From positions 1-64,000 of the forward strand of contig NZ_BCRM01000011.1 of NCBI RefSeq assembly GCF_001552595.1: DNA of 64,000 bases, read 5' to 3'. The notes beneath the pieces were generated by a model. That model made no database searches. It saw only the letters and a list, made by a program, of their open reading frames with translations, and was not told the DNA's origin. The stretch's first letter is position 1. Every line of letters begins with the position of its first letter. Shown piece by piece: positions 1 to 11,254 of the stretch. Made by a program: the position numbers and the translations under genes. This DNA is from Rhodococcus erythropolis NBRC 15567. Lineage in GTDB: Bacteria > Actinomycetota > Actinomycetes > Mycobacteriales > Mycobacteriaceae.

Positions 1-10
1 CAACTTGAGA

Positions 11-46
11 AGCCCCCCAACCAGTGATGGTTGGGGGGCTTTCTCG
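11..46. terminator. Strong intrinsic terminator hairpin
   Basis: A perfect 12-bp inverted repeat (arms 11-22 and 29-40, loop of 6) rich in G+C is followed by a short T-rich stretch. It has the form of a factor-independent terminator, probably ending a gene that lies left of the window. The leftmost 10 bases are too few to identify that gene. Confidence 0.8.
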
Positions 47-93
47 TACCCAAAACACCCAACCAAAACACCCCCCGAAAGCACCCCCGACTT

Positions 94-153
94 CGAGCGA
101 ACGGTACTTTCGTCGCCTCAGACCGACCCAGCGTACCGTTCGCACGATCAAGG
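94..153. repeat. REP-like intergenic repeat, copy 1
   Basis: This 60-bp unit recurs at 191-250 with a handful of substitutions. It carries an internal inverted pair, GCGAACGGTAC at 97-107 and GTACCGTTCGC at 133-143, so a single-stranded copy could fold into a long hairpin. The unit lies in the 5' non-coding stretch (47-404) before the first gene, which otherwise shows nothing recognisable. It resembles a dispersed extragenic palindromic element, but only two copies are visible here. Confidence 0.7.
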
Positions 154-190
154 GGCGGGCACGCCGCCGACTGACCACCGCGTCCGGGAT

Positions 191-250
191 CGAGCGAACG
201 ACACTTTCGTCGCCTCAGATCGACCGAACGTACCGTTCGCACGATCAGGG
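191..250. repeat. REP-like intergenic repeat, copy 2
   Basis: Second copy of the 60-bp unit at 94-153, in the same orientation, with the unit starts 97 bp apart. The right arm GTACCGTTCGC (230-240) is identical to copy 1. The left arm at 194-204 differs at two positions, so the internal dyad is weaker. A partial duplication of the copy end (ACGATCAGGGC occurring twice) follows at 241-262. Confidence 0.7.
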
Positions 251-404
251 CACGATCAGGGCAGGAATTGGGTGAGGAAGATGCCAGCGCCGACGCACGT
301 AGCGACTGGTTAGCCAAGGTACAGATTGTGAACCCTCTCATAGGTGCGAAGTACTCTCCGATTTTGTGCCTTTGTCCCTAGTACTTTGGCCTAGGCTGAG
401 TGTC

Positions 405-1817
405 ATGGTGGGGTTGAGCAGCTCGCGGGTGTCGCATTTGCGACTCGTTCCGACGGAACCTGAAGAACTGCAAAGGTTTGTACAAGAAGCTGGCGGAGTG
501 CGTGGGGGCATTCAGATTGCGCGATCGTTACGTTCGAAGAGGCGCGCGGTACCGGCGCAATACGCGATACGTATCAGCGTCGACAATGTTTCCACTCAGA
601 TCTGGCGACGAATCCTCGTCGCGTCGGATCTGAATCTGGATGACCTGCATTCGGTCGTTCAACGGGCAATGGGGTGGAGTGACCGTCATTCGCACGCGTG
701 GTCCAAGTCAGGAACCCGATTTCCCGGCGAGGTCGAAGAGTATGTAGCTTCCGGAAGCAACGCCGAGCAGCGCCTCGCCGGACGAGTGGCGATCGTAGAG
801 TCTGCGGTACGTCTGGACGAGGTCATGGCCTCGCCCGGCGATGAACTTAGATATCGCTATGGACGCTTCGGAAACTGGAGTCACACGCTGACACTTGAAT
901 CTTCGGAAGTACTGCCCGACGGATTCCAAATTGTGTGTGCCGCGGGTCGCGGTGCGTGTCCGCCGGAGGAATGCGTCGGGCCTGACGAGTACGAGCAGCT
1001 CCTCGGTGTCCTCGCTTCGGAGAAGTTGCGCTCCCACGAATGGACCCTCGAATGGCCGCAAACCGAATTCGAGCCGACACGATTCGAGATCGCTGAGGTC
1101 AACAATCGGCTTCATATACCTCGACCGGACGAGATCGTTGCGCCGTACGACACCGCAATGCTCGTCGAATGCCTGGAACCGTCGCGAGTCCCGGAACTGC
1201 GCGCGGTCCTCGCCCGAGCCGGCATTGACGATGAGTCGGCAATCGGAGAGTTGGTCCACGTCGAGGCGGGCCAACGCCTTCAAGCGGTCTTGACGCTGAT
1301 CGGTGTCGAAGGGGTCGACGCTGATGACTTCTTCACGACGGTCGACGCGATGCTCGACGAACCCGAACTAGGACCTGTCAACCTTCCCAAGGGGCGATCA
1401 CTCTTCGCAGTACTCAAGAGGTTTGGCCTGGTGCGAAAGCGCAAAGGGCAGATTGTGCTGACGAAGCGGGGACAGTCAGCGCAGCGGGACGCATCAATCA
1501 TGTGGTCGGTGATCGTCGACAGCGTTCCGGTCGCGCCGGGCGGCTCGCAGAGAGCAGTGGAACTTCTTGTCCTCCTCGCCGTAGCCGCTGGTTTGTCGCC
1601 GGCAGATCGTCATCGCTTCGTCGCGGGAGCACTGGAGTCGATTCGGTCGTCAAGCATCCTCATGTCCGGCGCTCAGACTTCCAAACGTGACACGTCCGGG
1701 AGCACCGTAGAGGTGCTCGGTTTGATCGGCGCTACGGGGTACGAGCTGGGGAAGTTCGGCACCAAAGAGGACTCTCCCTGGGCAGGTCACCTCGCTAGGG
1801 CGATCCTGCAGCGTTAA
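405..1817 (+). CDS. pRiA4b ORF-3 / TnpR-passenger-like protein
   Basis: The protein has 470 residues from the ATG at 405. An in-frame GTG at 366 would add 13 residues but has no better ribosome site. Roughly residues 45-220 match the plasmid pRiA4b ORF-3-like fold, also annotated as IS1096 passenger TnpR-like: an AIRISVDNVSTQIWRRILV start, then a LDDLHSVVQRAMGW helix and a DELRYRYGRFGNWSH stretch. Despite the name, this family has no demonstrated recombinase activity and often occurs as a single chromosomal gene. The C-terminal half (about 230-470) is helical and looks like a winged-helix-containing tail, with no motif I can name. It ends at a strong bidirectional terminator shared with terD. 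Function unknown. Confidence 0.75.
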   Translation: MVGLSSSRVSHLRLVPTEPEELQRFVQEAGGVRGGIQIARSLRSKRRAVPAQYAIRISVDNVSTQIWRRILVASDLNLDDLHSVVQRAMGWSDRHSHAWSKSGTRFPGEVEEYVASGSNAEQRLAGRVAIVESAVRLDEVMASPGDELRYRYGRFGNWSHTLTLESSEVLPDGFQIVCAAGRGACPPEECVGPDEYEQLLGVLASEKLRSHEWTLEWPQTEFEPTRFEIAEVNNRLHIPRPDEIVAPYDTAMLVECLEPSRVPELRAVLARAGIDDESAIGELVHVEAGQRLQAVLTLIGVEGVDADDFFTTVDAMLDEPELGPVNLPKGRSLFAVLKRFGLVRKRKGQIVLTKRGQSAQRDASIMWSVIVDSVPVAPGGSQRAVELLVLLAVAAGLSPADRHRFVAGALESIRSSSILMSGAQTSKRDTSGSTVEVLGLIGATGYELGKFGTKEDSPWAGHLARAILQR

Positions 1818-1840
1818 CTCGCGCGTTCGATGCAGACAAC

Positions 1841-1885
1841 CGAAACGGGGTTCGATCCGGCAATGCCGAATCGAACCCCGTTTCG
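1841..1885. terminator. Bidirectional terminator between convergent genes
   Basis: A perfect 16-bp inverted repeat (1841-1856 and 1870-1885), with a small extra CGGCA/TGCCG stem inside the loop, sits between the stop of the pRiA4b-like gene and the stop of the convergent terD gene. It can serve both strands. Confidence 0.85.
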
Positions 1886-1899
1886 TGTCCTGGTAGAGA

Positions 1900-2475
1900 T
1901 CAGATATTGACGCCGTAGTCGCGGGCGATGCCGGCGAGTCCGGATGCGTAGCCCTGTCCAACTGCGCGGAACTTCCACTCGCCGTTGTGGCGGTAGAGCT
2001 CACCGAAAAGCATGGCGGTCTCGGTGGAAGCATCTTCCGAGAGGTCATAGCGTGCGAGCTCGGATCCATTCGACAGATCTACGACGCGGATGTAGGCGTT
2101 GGTGACCTGCCCGAAGGACTGGAGTCGGGCATCGGCGTCGTGGATCGAGACGGGGAAGAAGATGTTGGTGACGTTGGGCGGTACAGCCGGGAGGTCGACG
2201 TTGATGACTTCGTCGTCGCCGTCACCTTCACCGGTGAGGTTGTCGCCGGTGTGCTCGATGGATCCGTCGGGCGAGCGAAGGTTGTTGTAGAAGACGAAGT
2301 GCAGGTCGGAAAGAACCTTGCGTTCCGGGCCGGTGACCAACGCGCTGGCGTCGAGGTCGAAGTCGGCACCACTGGTGCTGCGTGCATCCCAGCCGAGACC
2401 GACTGCGACCTTGGTGAGGTTGGGTGCGGCTTTCGACAGAGATACGTTGCCGCCCTTGGCAAGTGTGACGCCCAT
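1900..2475 (-). CDS. terD: TerD-family calcium-binding stress protein
   Basis: The 191-residue protein opens with [15 protein letters not shown] and then [10 protein letters not shown], the standard TerD/TerE start, and later has [10 protein letters not shown] and a [13 protein letters not shown] acidic calcium-binding loop. It spans a complete single TerD domain of the usual length. The family binds Ca2+ and is linked to tellurite and general stress or phage responses. In actinobacteria it often occurs as solitary copies not tied to tellurite. The start ATG at 2475 has an AGAGGA ribosome site 8 bases upstream. No other ter genes are nearby, so a general stress role is more likely than a full tellurite operon. 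Confidence 0.92.
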   Translation of the reverse strand: MGVTLAKGGNVSLSKAAPNLTKVAVGLGWDARSTSGADFDLDASALVTGPERKVLSDLHFVFYNNLRSPDGSIEHTGDNLTGEGDGDDEVINVDLPAVPPNVTNIFFPVSIHDADARLQSFGQVTNAYIRVVDLSNGSELARYDLSEDASTETAMLFGELYRHNGEWKFRAVGQGYASGLAGIARDYGVNI

Positions 2476-2588
2476 TCAGGTTCCTCTCGTTCGAACGAAG
2501 TGGATTTCTTCGTTCGGGAGTTCTGTGTTGTCCGTTCTCGACTCACATTACCGTGAGCGGGTAGGTGCGGTTCGACCGAATAGCTACC

Positions 2589-5825
<3,237 letters not shown>

Positions 5826-5883
5826 GAAAGTCCGAACTGCACGGTATGTTCACGGAAACATCTTTGACTGGTTTGGGAGTTTC

Positions 5884-7002
5884 ATGAGGACTGAGCGGCG
5901 TGCGTGGATCCGATCTGCGCGCACAGGTGCGGTGTGTTTGGCCGTTTGTGCACTTTCTTTGCAGTTGGGCGGACTGTCGACGGCAGCGCCGAGTTCCGGG
6001 AGCTCGGGAAGCTCGGGAAGTCCGGGCAGCGTCGAGGGCAGCGTGAGTTCGGGGTCGACGATCCCAGGACCGCTTCAGGAGGATCCGGGCCCCAAGCCGG
6101 AGCTGCGCGACGACATCGTCGTCCCGGCCATCGTCGGCGAGAAGGTGACCGCACCGCAGGCAGTCAGGCTGACGGTGGCGTCGCCTGCACTTCGACGCGA
6201 GGTCGGCGTCGAGATCTTGCTACCCGCGGACAATTCGGTTCCGCGCCCAGCGCTGTACATGCTCGAGGGCGTCGACGCCGGAGAGAAGAGCAGCGGATGG
6301 ATGACGATCGGCGGCGCCCCGGCGTTCTTCGCCGACAAGAACGTCAACGTCGTGATGCTCAACGGTGGGATCGCGAGCCTGTACTCGGACTGGGAGAATC
6401 CGGATCCGCGGCTGGGACTGCACAAGTGGGAAACCTTCATCACCGAGGAGTTGCCACCGCTGATCGACGCGCGACTCAAGACCAACGGAATCAACGCGAT
6501 TGCCGGCAATTCCATGGGCGCAATGGGTGCAATGATGCTCGCCCAACGCTTTCCGGACATGTATCGCGGCGTTGCCGTGTTCAGTGGCTGTTATTCCACG
6601 ATGGATCCGCTCGGCCGAACTGCCGTCCAGGCCACGATTTCTTCTCGAAGCGGAGATCCGGCCAACATCTGGGGTGTGCCAGGAGGCCCCGAGTGGGAGG
6701 CACACGATTCGTTGATCAACGCAGAGAAGCTGCGTGGCAAGGAAATCTACGTGTCGACGGCAAATGGTCGTCCCGGATCTGACGAAACGCTGCAGACTCC
6801 TGAACTGCTCGAGCGTTTGGTGATCGGCGGCGGCATCGAAGTTGCTGCGCATGCCTGCACCAAGATGTTCGACGCACGTTTGCAGGAGCTGAAGATTCCG
6901 GCGCAGGTGGATTACGAGCCGAACGGCACACACGCGTGGGCATATTGGCGTGAACGACTGCCCAAGGCGTGGCCGACTCTGTCCCGGGCATTGGGCGTCT
7001 GA
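5884..7002 (+). CDS. Secreted mycolyltransferase / antigen-85-like esterase
   Basis: The 372-residue protein starts at the ATG at 5884, behind a GGGAG ribosome site. Residues 1-35 form a Sec signal peptide (arginine-rich start, hydrophobic core, cleavage near STA-AP), followed by a low-complexity Ser/Gly linker and then an alpha/beta-hydrolase domain. The nucleophile elbow GNSMGA places Ser210, and the late THAW gives His350. Two cysteines (FSGCYS and HACTKM) could form a disulfide. Family members transfer mycolic acids onto trehalose or arabinogalactan at the cell envelope, which points to a mycolate-containing host. I cannot tell whether it is a true mycolyltransferase or a related esterase. 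The frame stays open upstream to 5707, but that part overlaps the divergent helicase and lacks a signal peptide. Confidence 0.88.
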   Translation: MRTERRAWIRSARTGAVCLAVCALSLQLGGLSTAAPSSGSSGSSGSPGSVEGSVSSGSTIPGPLQEDPGPKPELRDDIVVPAIVGEKVTAPQAVRLTVASPALRREVGVEILLPADNSVPRPALYMLEGVDAGEKSSGWMTIGGAPAFFADKNVNVVMLNGGIASLYSDWENPDPRLGLHKWETFITEELPPLIDARLKTNGINAIAGNSMGAMGAMMLAQRFPDMYRGVAVFSGCYSTMDPLGRTAVQATISSRSGDPANIWGVPGGPEWEAHDSLINAEKLRGKEIYVSTANGRPGSDETLQTPELLERLVIGGGIEVAAHACTKMFDARLQELKIPAQVDYEPNGTHAWAYWRERLPKAWPTLSRALGV

Positions 7003-7036
7003 CGGTCGACAACAGTCTGTGCAGTTCCGGTCGAAA

Positions 7037-7080
7037 AGCAGCGTCCCCGCACCGTATTGCTCGGGTGCGGGGACGCTGCT
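7037..7080. terminator. Bidirectional terminator
   Basis: A perfect 17-bp inverted repeat (7037-7053 and 7064-7080, 10-nt loop) lies between the esterase stop and the convergent symporter stop. It is positioned to end both transcripts. Confidence 0.85.
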
Positions 7081-7094
7081 GCTGTCAGCGAGGG

Positions 7095-8468
7095 TTACGC
7101 GTCGACAAGTTCCTCGGCGAAGGGATCACCGTTGCGGGGAGCGTCGAAGCGCTCCTTGTCGAGGATTCCCTCACGCTTTGCGACGATGACCGGGACCAGT
7201 GCCTGGCCGGTGACGTTGACTGCGGTACGGCCCATGTCGACGATCGGTTCGACTGCGAGGAGCAGTCCGACGCCGGCCAAGGGAAGACCCAGGGTGGAGA
7301 GTGTGAGTGTGAGCATGACTGTCGCACCCGTAGTTCCGGCCGTTGCTGCCGAGCCGATGACCGAAACGACGACGATCAGCAGGTAATCGGTGAAGGTCAG
7401 CGGAACGTCGTAGAAGCCGGCGACGAAGATTGCCGCGATCGCGGGATAGATTGCGGCGCAACCGTCCATCTTCGTGGTGGCACCGAGCGGAACGGCGAAC
7501 GAGGCGTACTCACGCGGAACACCGAGGTTGCGTTCGGTGACGCGTTCGGTCAGCGGCAGGGTGCCGATCGACGAGCGCGAGACGAACCCGAGCTGAGTTG
7601 CGGGCCAGACACCGGAGAAGAAGCTTCGAACCGAGAGACCGTGTGCGGCAATCAGGATGGGGTAGACCACGAAGAAGACAATGGCCAGACCGATGTAGAT
7701 GGCGGCGGTGAAGACGCCCAGCGAGCCGATCGCATCCCAGCCGTAGGTGGCGACAGCGTTGGCGATCAGCGCGGCGGTGCCGATCGGGGCGAGGCGGATG
7801 ATCCACCACAGGACCTTCTGGACGATCGCGAGCAGCGAAGCGTTGAACTCGAGGAACGGCGCAGCCTTGGGACCGATCTTGAGTGCAGCAATGCCGATTG
7901 CGCCGGCGATGACGAGCAACTGCAGGACGTTGAAGCTCAGCGATGTAGTCGCCACGCCTTCGGCGACGGAAGTCTTTGCGCCCAGCCCCAGGAAGTTGTT
8001 CGGAACCAGTCCGGTGATGAACGCCCACCACGAGCCGGAGCTCTTGGGTTCCTTCGCGGCTTCGGCGGCGACGTCGGTCCGTGAACCGGGATCGGTGATC
8101 AGGCCGACGATGATGCCGATGATCACAGCGATGAAAGCGGTGATCGCGAACCAGAGCAAGGTCTGCACGGCCAGGCGAGCTGCATTGGCGACCTGGCGCA
8201 GGTTGGCGATGGAGCTGACAATGGCGGTGAACACCAGCGGGATCACCGCAACGGTGAGCAGCTTGACGTAACTCGAACCGATGGTCTGCACGGTGCCGAC
8301 CAACCAGTTGACGTTGCCGTCGGCTGCATCAGGCATTGCCCGGGCGACGAGACCGATGATGACGCCGAGTACGAGACCGGCGACGATCTGCGGTCCGAAT
8401 GCCGTCGCCCAGGACGGAAAACGGGACGTGGACTTTTCCGGCACGCCGGTGGAGGTGGAGCTGGGCAT
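7095..8468 (-). CDS. DAACS-family dicarboxylate/amino acid:cation symporter
   Basis: The 457-residue membrane protein has the sodium:dicarboxylate symporter fold. Hydrophobic segments begin near residue 27 (FGPQIVAGLVLGVIIGLVAR). The first re-entrant-loop serine motif is SRSSIGTLPLT near 290, the family motif GATTKMDG follows, and a late VEPIVDMGRTAVNVTGQ helix carries the conserved Asp and Asn ligands. Length and motif order match GltP/DctA-type carriers. Substrate could be glutamate, aspartate or a C4-dicarboxylate; the sequence does not decide. The start ATG at 8468 has an AAAGG-type site. Its 5' leader (8469-8600) contains two strong dyads, listed separately. Confidence 0.92.
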   Translation of the reverse strand: MPSSTSTGVPEKSTSRFPSWATAFGPQIVAGLVLGVIIGLVARAMPDAADGNVNWLVGTVQTIGSSYVKLLTVAVIPLVFTAIVSSIANLRQVANAARLAVQTLLWFAITAFIAVIIGIIVGLITDPGSRTDVAAEAAKEPKSSGSWWAFITGLVPNNFLGLGAKTSVAEGVATTSLSFNVLQLLVIAGAIGIAALKIGPKAAPFLEFNASLLAIVQKVLWWIIRLAPIGTAALIANAVATYGWDAIGSLGVFTAAIYIGLAIVFFVVYPILIAAHGLSVRSFFSGVWPATQLGFVSRSSIGTLPLTERVTERNLGVPREYASFAVPLGATTKMDGCAAIYPAIAAIFVAGFYDVPLTFTDYLLIVVVSVIGSAATAGTTGATVMLTLTLSTLGLPLAGVGLLLAVEPIVDMGRTAVNVTGQALVPVIVAKREGILDKERFDAPRNGDPFAEELVDA

Positions 8469-8807
8469 GACTATGCCTTTCGAAAATCAAGGGAGCGAAA
8501 CGCAGCGCGGCACCAGAGGCCGGGCAGATTCGAAGAAATGTTTCCTGGTACGCGTCAGGTCAGAGCGAGCGCGTACACATTGCGCTCGCCTGCAGGCGAA
8601 GGTCGACGTAACGCCGACTGGTCAGGAACAACACTGTCCACACACTACTCGCAGCTTCAACTACTCGATCCCGAGGGTCGCCGCGGGAGTTCGCTTCGTG
8701 TTCGTCGGGCGTGCCCCGATCAGTCACTGTTGGTCGGTTGACTAGTCTCGACGATCAGTAGGTGCCGCACCGGCGCCTAAGCGTCGGCAAGCGGAAGCGA
8801 GAGACCG
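8469..8807. promoter_or_regulatory. Divergent intergenic region with hairpins
   Basis: This 339-bp gene-free region separates the symporter and phosphodiesterase genes and must hold both promoters. It contains a perfect 8-bp hairpin GCGAGCGC (8565-8572) / GCGCTCGC (8582-8589) partly overlapping a 12-bp palindrome CGCCTGCAGGCG (8587-8598). It also has a near-perfect dyad TAGGTGCCG-CAC-CGGCGCCTA at 8759-8779, 29 bp before the phosphodiesterase start. I see no coding potential. Assigning any dyad to a regulator would be a guess. Confidence 0.45.
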
Positions 8808-9713
8808 ATGAGCGTTCGGAATGCCGAGTACCCGCGTCCGAAGCATTTCCTGGTGCACCTCAGTGACACGCATCTGGTGGCTCAGGGGGAGTTGTACGAC
8901 GCCGTGGATGCGTCGACGAGATTGCGGGAAGTGCTCAGCGGGATCGTGGCCTCGGGCGCACGCCCGGATGCACTGATATTCACCGGCGACCTGACCGACC
9001 AGGGACACCCCGACGCATACGCGGAATTGAAAGCCATCGTGGAACCCGTGGCGGCCGAGATCGATGCGCAGGTCATCTGGGCGATGGGCAACCACGACGA
9101 CCGCTCTACTTTCAGGTCTCTGCTGTTGGGCGAGGACGCCACCGATCATCCCGTCGACAACGTCTACGACCTTGACGGACTGCGGGTGATCACCCTGGAT
9201 TCGTCGGTTCCCGGTCACCACTACGGTGAGATCTCGGATCGTCAATTGGATTGGCTACGCTCAGAATTGGCGGTGCCCGCGCCCGACGGAACAATTCTGG
9301 CGCTGCATCATCCGCCGGTTCCGTGCATTCAGGATCTCGCGGTTCTGGTGGAGTTGCGCGATCAGTCCCGGTTGGCAGACGTCTTGCGTGGCAGCGACGT
9401 CCGGGCGATTCTTGCTGGGCATCTGCACTATTCGACGACGGCGACGTTCGCCGGCATTCCGGTGTCCGTGGCGTCGTCGACGTGTTACACCCAGGACTTG
9501 AACGTGGAAGTCGGTGGTCAGCGTGGTCGTGACGGGGCTCAGGGGTGCAACCTGGTGCACGTCTACGACGAGACAATTGTTCATTCGGTCGTTCCACTCG
9601 GCGCGCACGTGACGGTCGGTGAGCCTGTCGCCGCGGCCGAGGGAGCCCGGAGGCTCAGCGCTGCCGGTATTCGAATCCTCGAGAGCGAAAAGGCGGCACG
9701 CTCGATCATCTGA
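8808..9713 (+). CDS. cpdA: Calcineurin-like cyclic-nucleotide phosphodiesterase (Rv0805/CpdA type)
   Basis: The 301-residue protein has the ordered class III phosphodiesterase motifs: LSDTH near residue 19, FTGDLTDQG near 58, MGNHDD near 92, an ALHHPP near 164 and GHLHYS near 203. These supply the residues for a dinuclear metal site. Length and spacing match mycobacterial Rv0805, which hydrolyses 2',3'- and 3',5'-cyclic nucleotides in the cytoplasm or at the membrane. The C-terminal 50 residues resemble the Rv0805 extension that modulates envelope localisation. Start is ATG 8808 with a purine-rich GGAAGCGAGAG stretch upstream. Assignment to the family is firm; preference for cAMP is inferred. 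Confidence 0.87.
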   Translation: MSVRNAEYPRPKHFLVHLSDTHLVAQGELYDAVDASTRLREVLSGIVASGARPDALIFTGDLTDQGHPDAYAELKAIVEPVAAEIDAQVIWAMGNHDDRSTFRSLLLGEDATDHPVDNVYDLDGLRVITLDSSVPGHHYGEISDRQLDWLRSELAVPAPDGTILALHHPPVPCIQDLAVLVELRDQSRLADVLRGSDVRAILAGHLHYSTTATFAGIPVSVASSTCYTQDLNVEVGGQRGRDGAQGCNLVHVYDETIVHSVVPLGAHVTVGEPVAAAEGARRLSAAGIRILESEKAARSII

Positions 9714-9787
9714 GGTGGCAGGCGGTTTCCGGCACCCCGGCGCAGTTCTGGGTGATTGCCGGGCTGTCGCGTACTCACTACCGTCGA

Positions 9788-9874
9788 GGTAGGTGCAGAG
9801 CTCCAGCAACAAGGACCGGCTAGCTGGACGGCAACCCTTCATGCCGATGGGGTGCCCCGGAATCACACCTGGCG
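9788..9874 (+). promoter_or_regulatory. SAM-IV riboswitch aptamer
   Basis: The segment carries the SAM-IV core: AGGTG (9791-9795) pairing with CACCT (9866-9870) as P1, then TCCAGC (9802-9807) pairing with GCTGGA (9823-9828) as P2. The invariant blocks CGGCAACCCT (9829-9838) and TGGGGTGCCCCGG (9848-9860) follow. SAM-IV aptamers are an actinobacterial class of S-adenosylmethionine sensors that switch off methionine and sulfur genes when SAM is abundant. Here the aptamer precedes two flavin monooxygenases of an organosulfur type, with a hairpin that could act as expression platform about 45 nt downstream. I identified it from the consensus by eye; a covariance-model search would settle it. Confidence 0.87.
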
Positions 9875-9913
9875 ATACGCGCGGTGCGTGTCGCAAGCGG
9901 CAGTCGCCACGAG

Positions 9914-9942
9914 AACCGTCAGTCGGGTGCTGACGGTTTCTG
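9914..9942 (+). terminator. Putative attenuator hairpin of the SAM-IV riboswitch
   Basis: AACCGTCAG (9914-9922) and CTGACGGTT (9930-9938) form a 9-bp stem with a 7-nt loop, ending in a short T-rich tail. It lies between the aptamer and the first monooxygenase start (9993), where a SAM-induced terminator would be expected. The T-tract is short, so a purely structural role or control of ribosome access is also possible. Confidence 0.5.
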
Positions 9943-9992
9943 CGGTCGGCACTGTGCGCTCCCGAGTAGTTCTCGAACAGGAGTATGCGCCG

Positions 9993-11234
9993 ATGACCTC
10001 CACCCCCTCTTCTCATCTTGCTCCGTTGCATCTCGCCGTAGCGCTGGACGGTGCCGGTTGGCACCCTGCAGCCTGGCGAGAGCCACACTCGCGCCCGAGT
10101 GAGCTGTTCAGCGCGTCGTATTGGACTGACGTGGTGACGACCGCCGAGCGTGGTCTGCTCGATTTCGTCACCATCGAGGACAGTCTCTCGGTGCCGGCCA
10201 ACCCACTCGAGCCCGTCGACGACGCGGTTGATCGGGTGCGCGCTCGGCTCGACGCACATCTCGTGGCCGCCCGACTGGCACCGATCACGAGCAACATCGG
10301 CTTGATCCCGACCATCACCACCATTCACACCGAGCCGTTTCACGTGTCCAAAGCCGTTGCCACGCTGGATTACACCTCGCGCGGTCGCGCCGGATGGCAG
10401 GTGAAGGTTTCGGCGTCGGAATCCGAGGCAGCACAGTTCGGGCGTCGCGACATCCCAGCGCTCACCGATGCCGACCGTCAGTCGATCGTTTCAGGCGTCC
10501 TCCCGGACTTCGTGCGCGACCTGTTCGACGAAGCTGCGGAGGCGGCTGACGTAATCCGGCGACTCTGGGACAGCTGGGAGGACGGCGCCGAGATCCGCGA
10601 TGTGGAGCAGCGCCGGTTCATCGACCGAGACAAGTTGCACTACATCGACTTCGAGGGAAAGTACCTCTCGGTCCGTGGACCGTCGGTGACTCCGCGCCCG
10701 CCGCAGGGGCATCCCGTCGTTACCGCGTTGGCACATCAGCGGGTCGCGTACGAGCTGGCGGCGCGGACGGCCGATCTGGTGTTCGTGACGCCGTTCGACG
10801 ACGAGCAGGTCACGGCAATCCTGGGTGAAGTGCGAGCAGCCGAAGAACACGTGCAGCGCACCGGCGAACCTCTTCGGGTCTTCACCGACATCGTCGTCTT
10901 CTTCGATACGCCGGAAGAAACCGGAAAGGAACGGCTCGCTCGTCTCGACGCGCAGGCCGGCGCCGAATACCGTTCGGACGCGCTGACCTTCACCGGCTCT
11001 GCTGCGGAGTTGGCGGATCTCCTGCTCCGGTGGCAGCAGTTGGGAATCGACGGCTTCCGGTTGCGGCCGGGCGTCCTCGTGGACGACCTCGACGCCATCG
11101 CAGGTGAGCTGGTGCCTGAACTGCAGCGACGCAGCGTATTCCGCACCGAATATCCGCGGACGAATCTTCGCGGACTCCTTGGTCTACCCATCGACGTTCC
11201 CAACCGCTACGCCGCCGGTACTCCGGCCGCCTGA
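9993..11234 (+). CDS. LLM-class flavin-dependent monooxygenase (organosulfur type)
   Basis: The 413-residue protein starts at ATG 9993, 9 nt after an AGGAG ribosome site; the frame is open back to 9756 but that part is riboswitch RNA. The fold is the bacterial luciferase-like TIM barrel: HLAVALDGAGWHPAAWR at the start, a GLLDFVTIEDS flavin-site strand, ITSNIGLIPTITTIHTEPFHVSK, and LDYTSRGRAGWQVKVS. It uses FMNH2 supplied by a separate reductase to oxygenate a small substrate. With the SAM-IV riboswitch upstream and a DszA/NtaA-like partner downstream (20-nt gap), the likely role is scavenging sulfur from sulfonates, sulfones or thioethers. Exact substrate unknown. Confidence 0.82.
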   Translation: MTSTPSSHLAPLHLAVALDGAGWHPAAWREPHSRPSELFSASYWTDVVTTAERGLLDFVTIEDSLSVPANPLEPVDDAVDRVRARLDAHLVAARLAPITSNIGLIPTITTIHTEPFHVSKAVATLDYTSRGRAGWQVKVSASESEAAQFGRRDIPALTDADRQSIVSGVLPDFVRDLFDEAAEAADVIRRLWDSWEDGAEIRDVEQRRFIDRDKLHYIDFEGKYLSVRGPSVTPRPPQGHPVVTALAHQRVAYELAARTADLVFVTPFDDEQVTAILGEVRAAEEHVQRTGEPLRVFTDIVVFFDTPEETGKERLARLDAQAGAEYRSDALTFTGSAAELADLLLRWQQLGIDGFRLRPGVLVDDLDAIAGELVPELQRRSVFRTEYPRTNLRGLLGLPIDVPNRYAAGTPAA

Positions 11235-11254
11235 CAGACGAGGAATAGATTCTC

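Noticed and set aside
94-250. CRISPR array or IS ends
   Set aside because: Only two units, each with an internal dyad, with no transposase, target duplication or cas gene.
6969-8084. 371-codon plus-strand frame opposite the symporter
   Set aside because: The translation is Asp/Gly/Arg-rich without hydrophobic or domain pattern and is antisense to a clear membrane protein.
9756-9992. N-terminal extension of the first monooxygenase
   Set aside because: This part is the SAM-IV aptamer and attenuator; the translation is not protein-like and ATG 9993 has AGGAG upstream.
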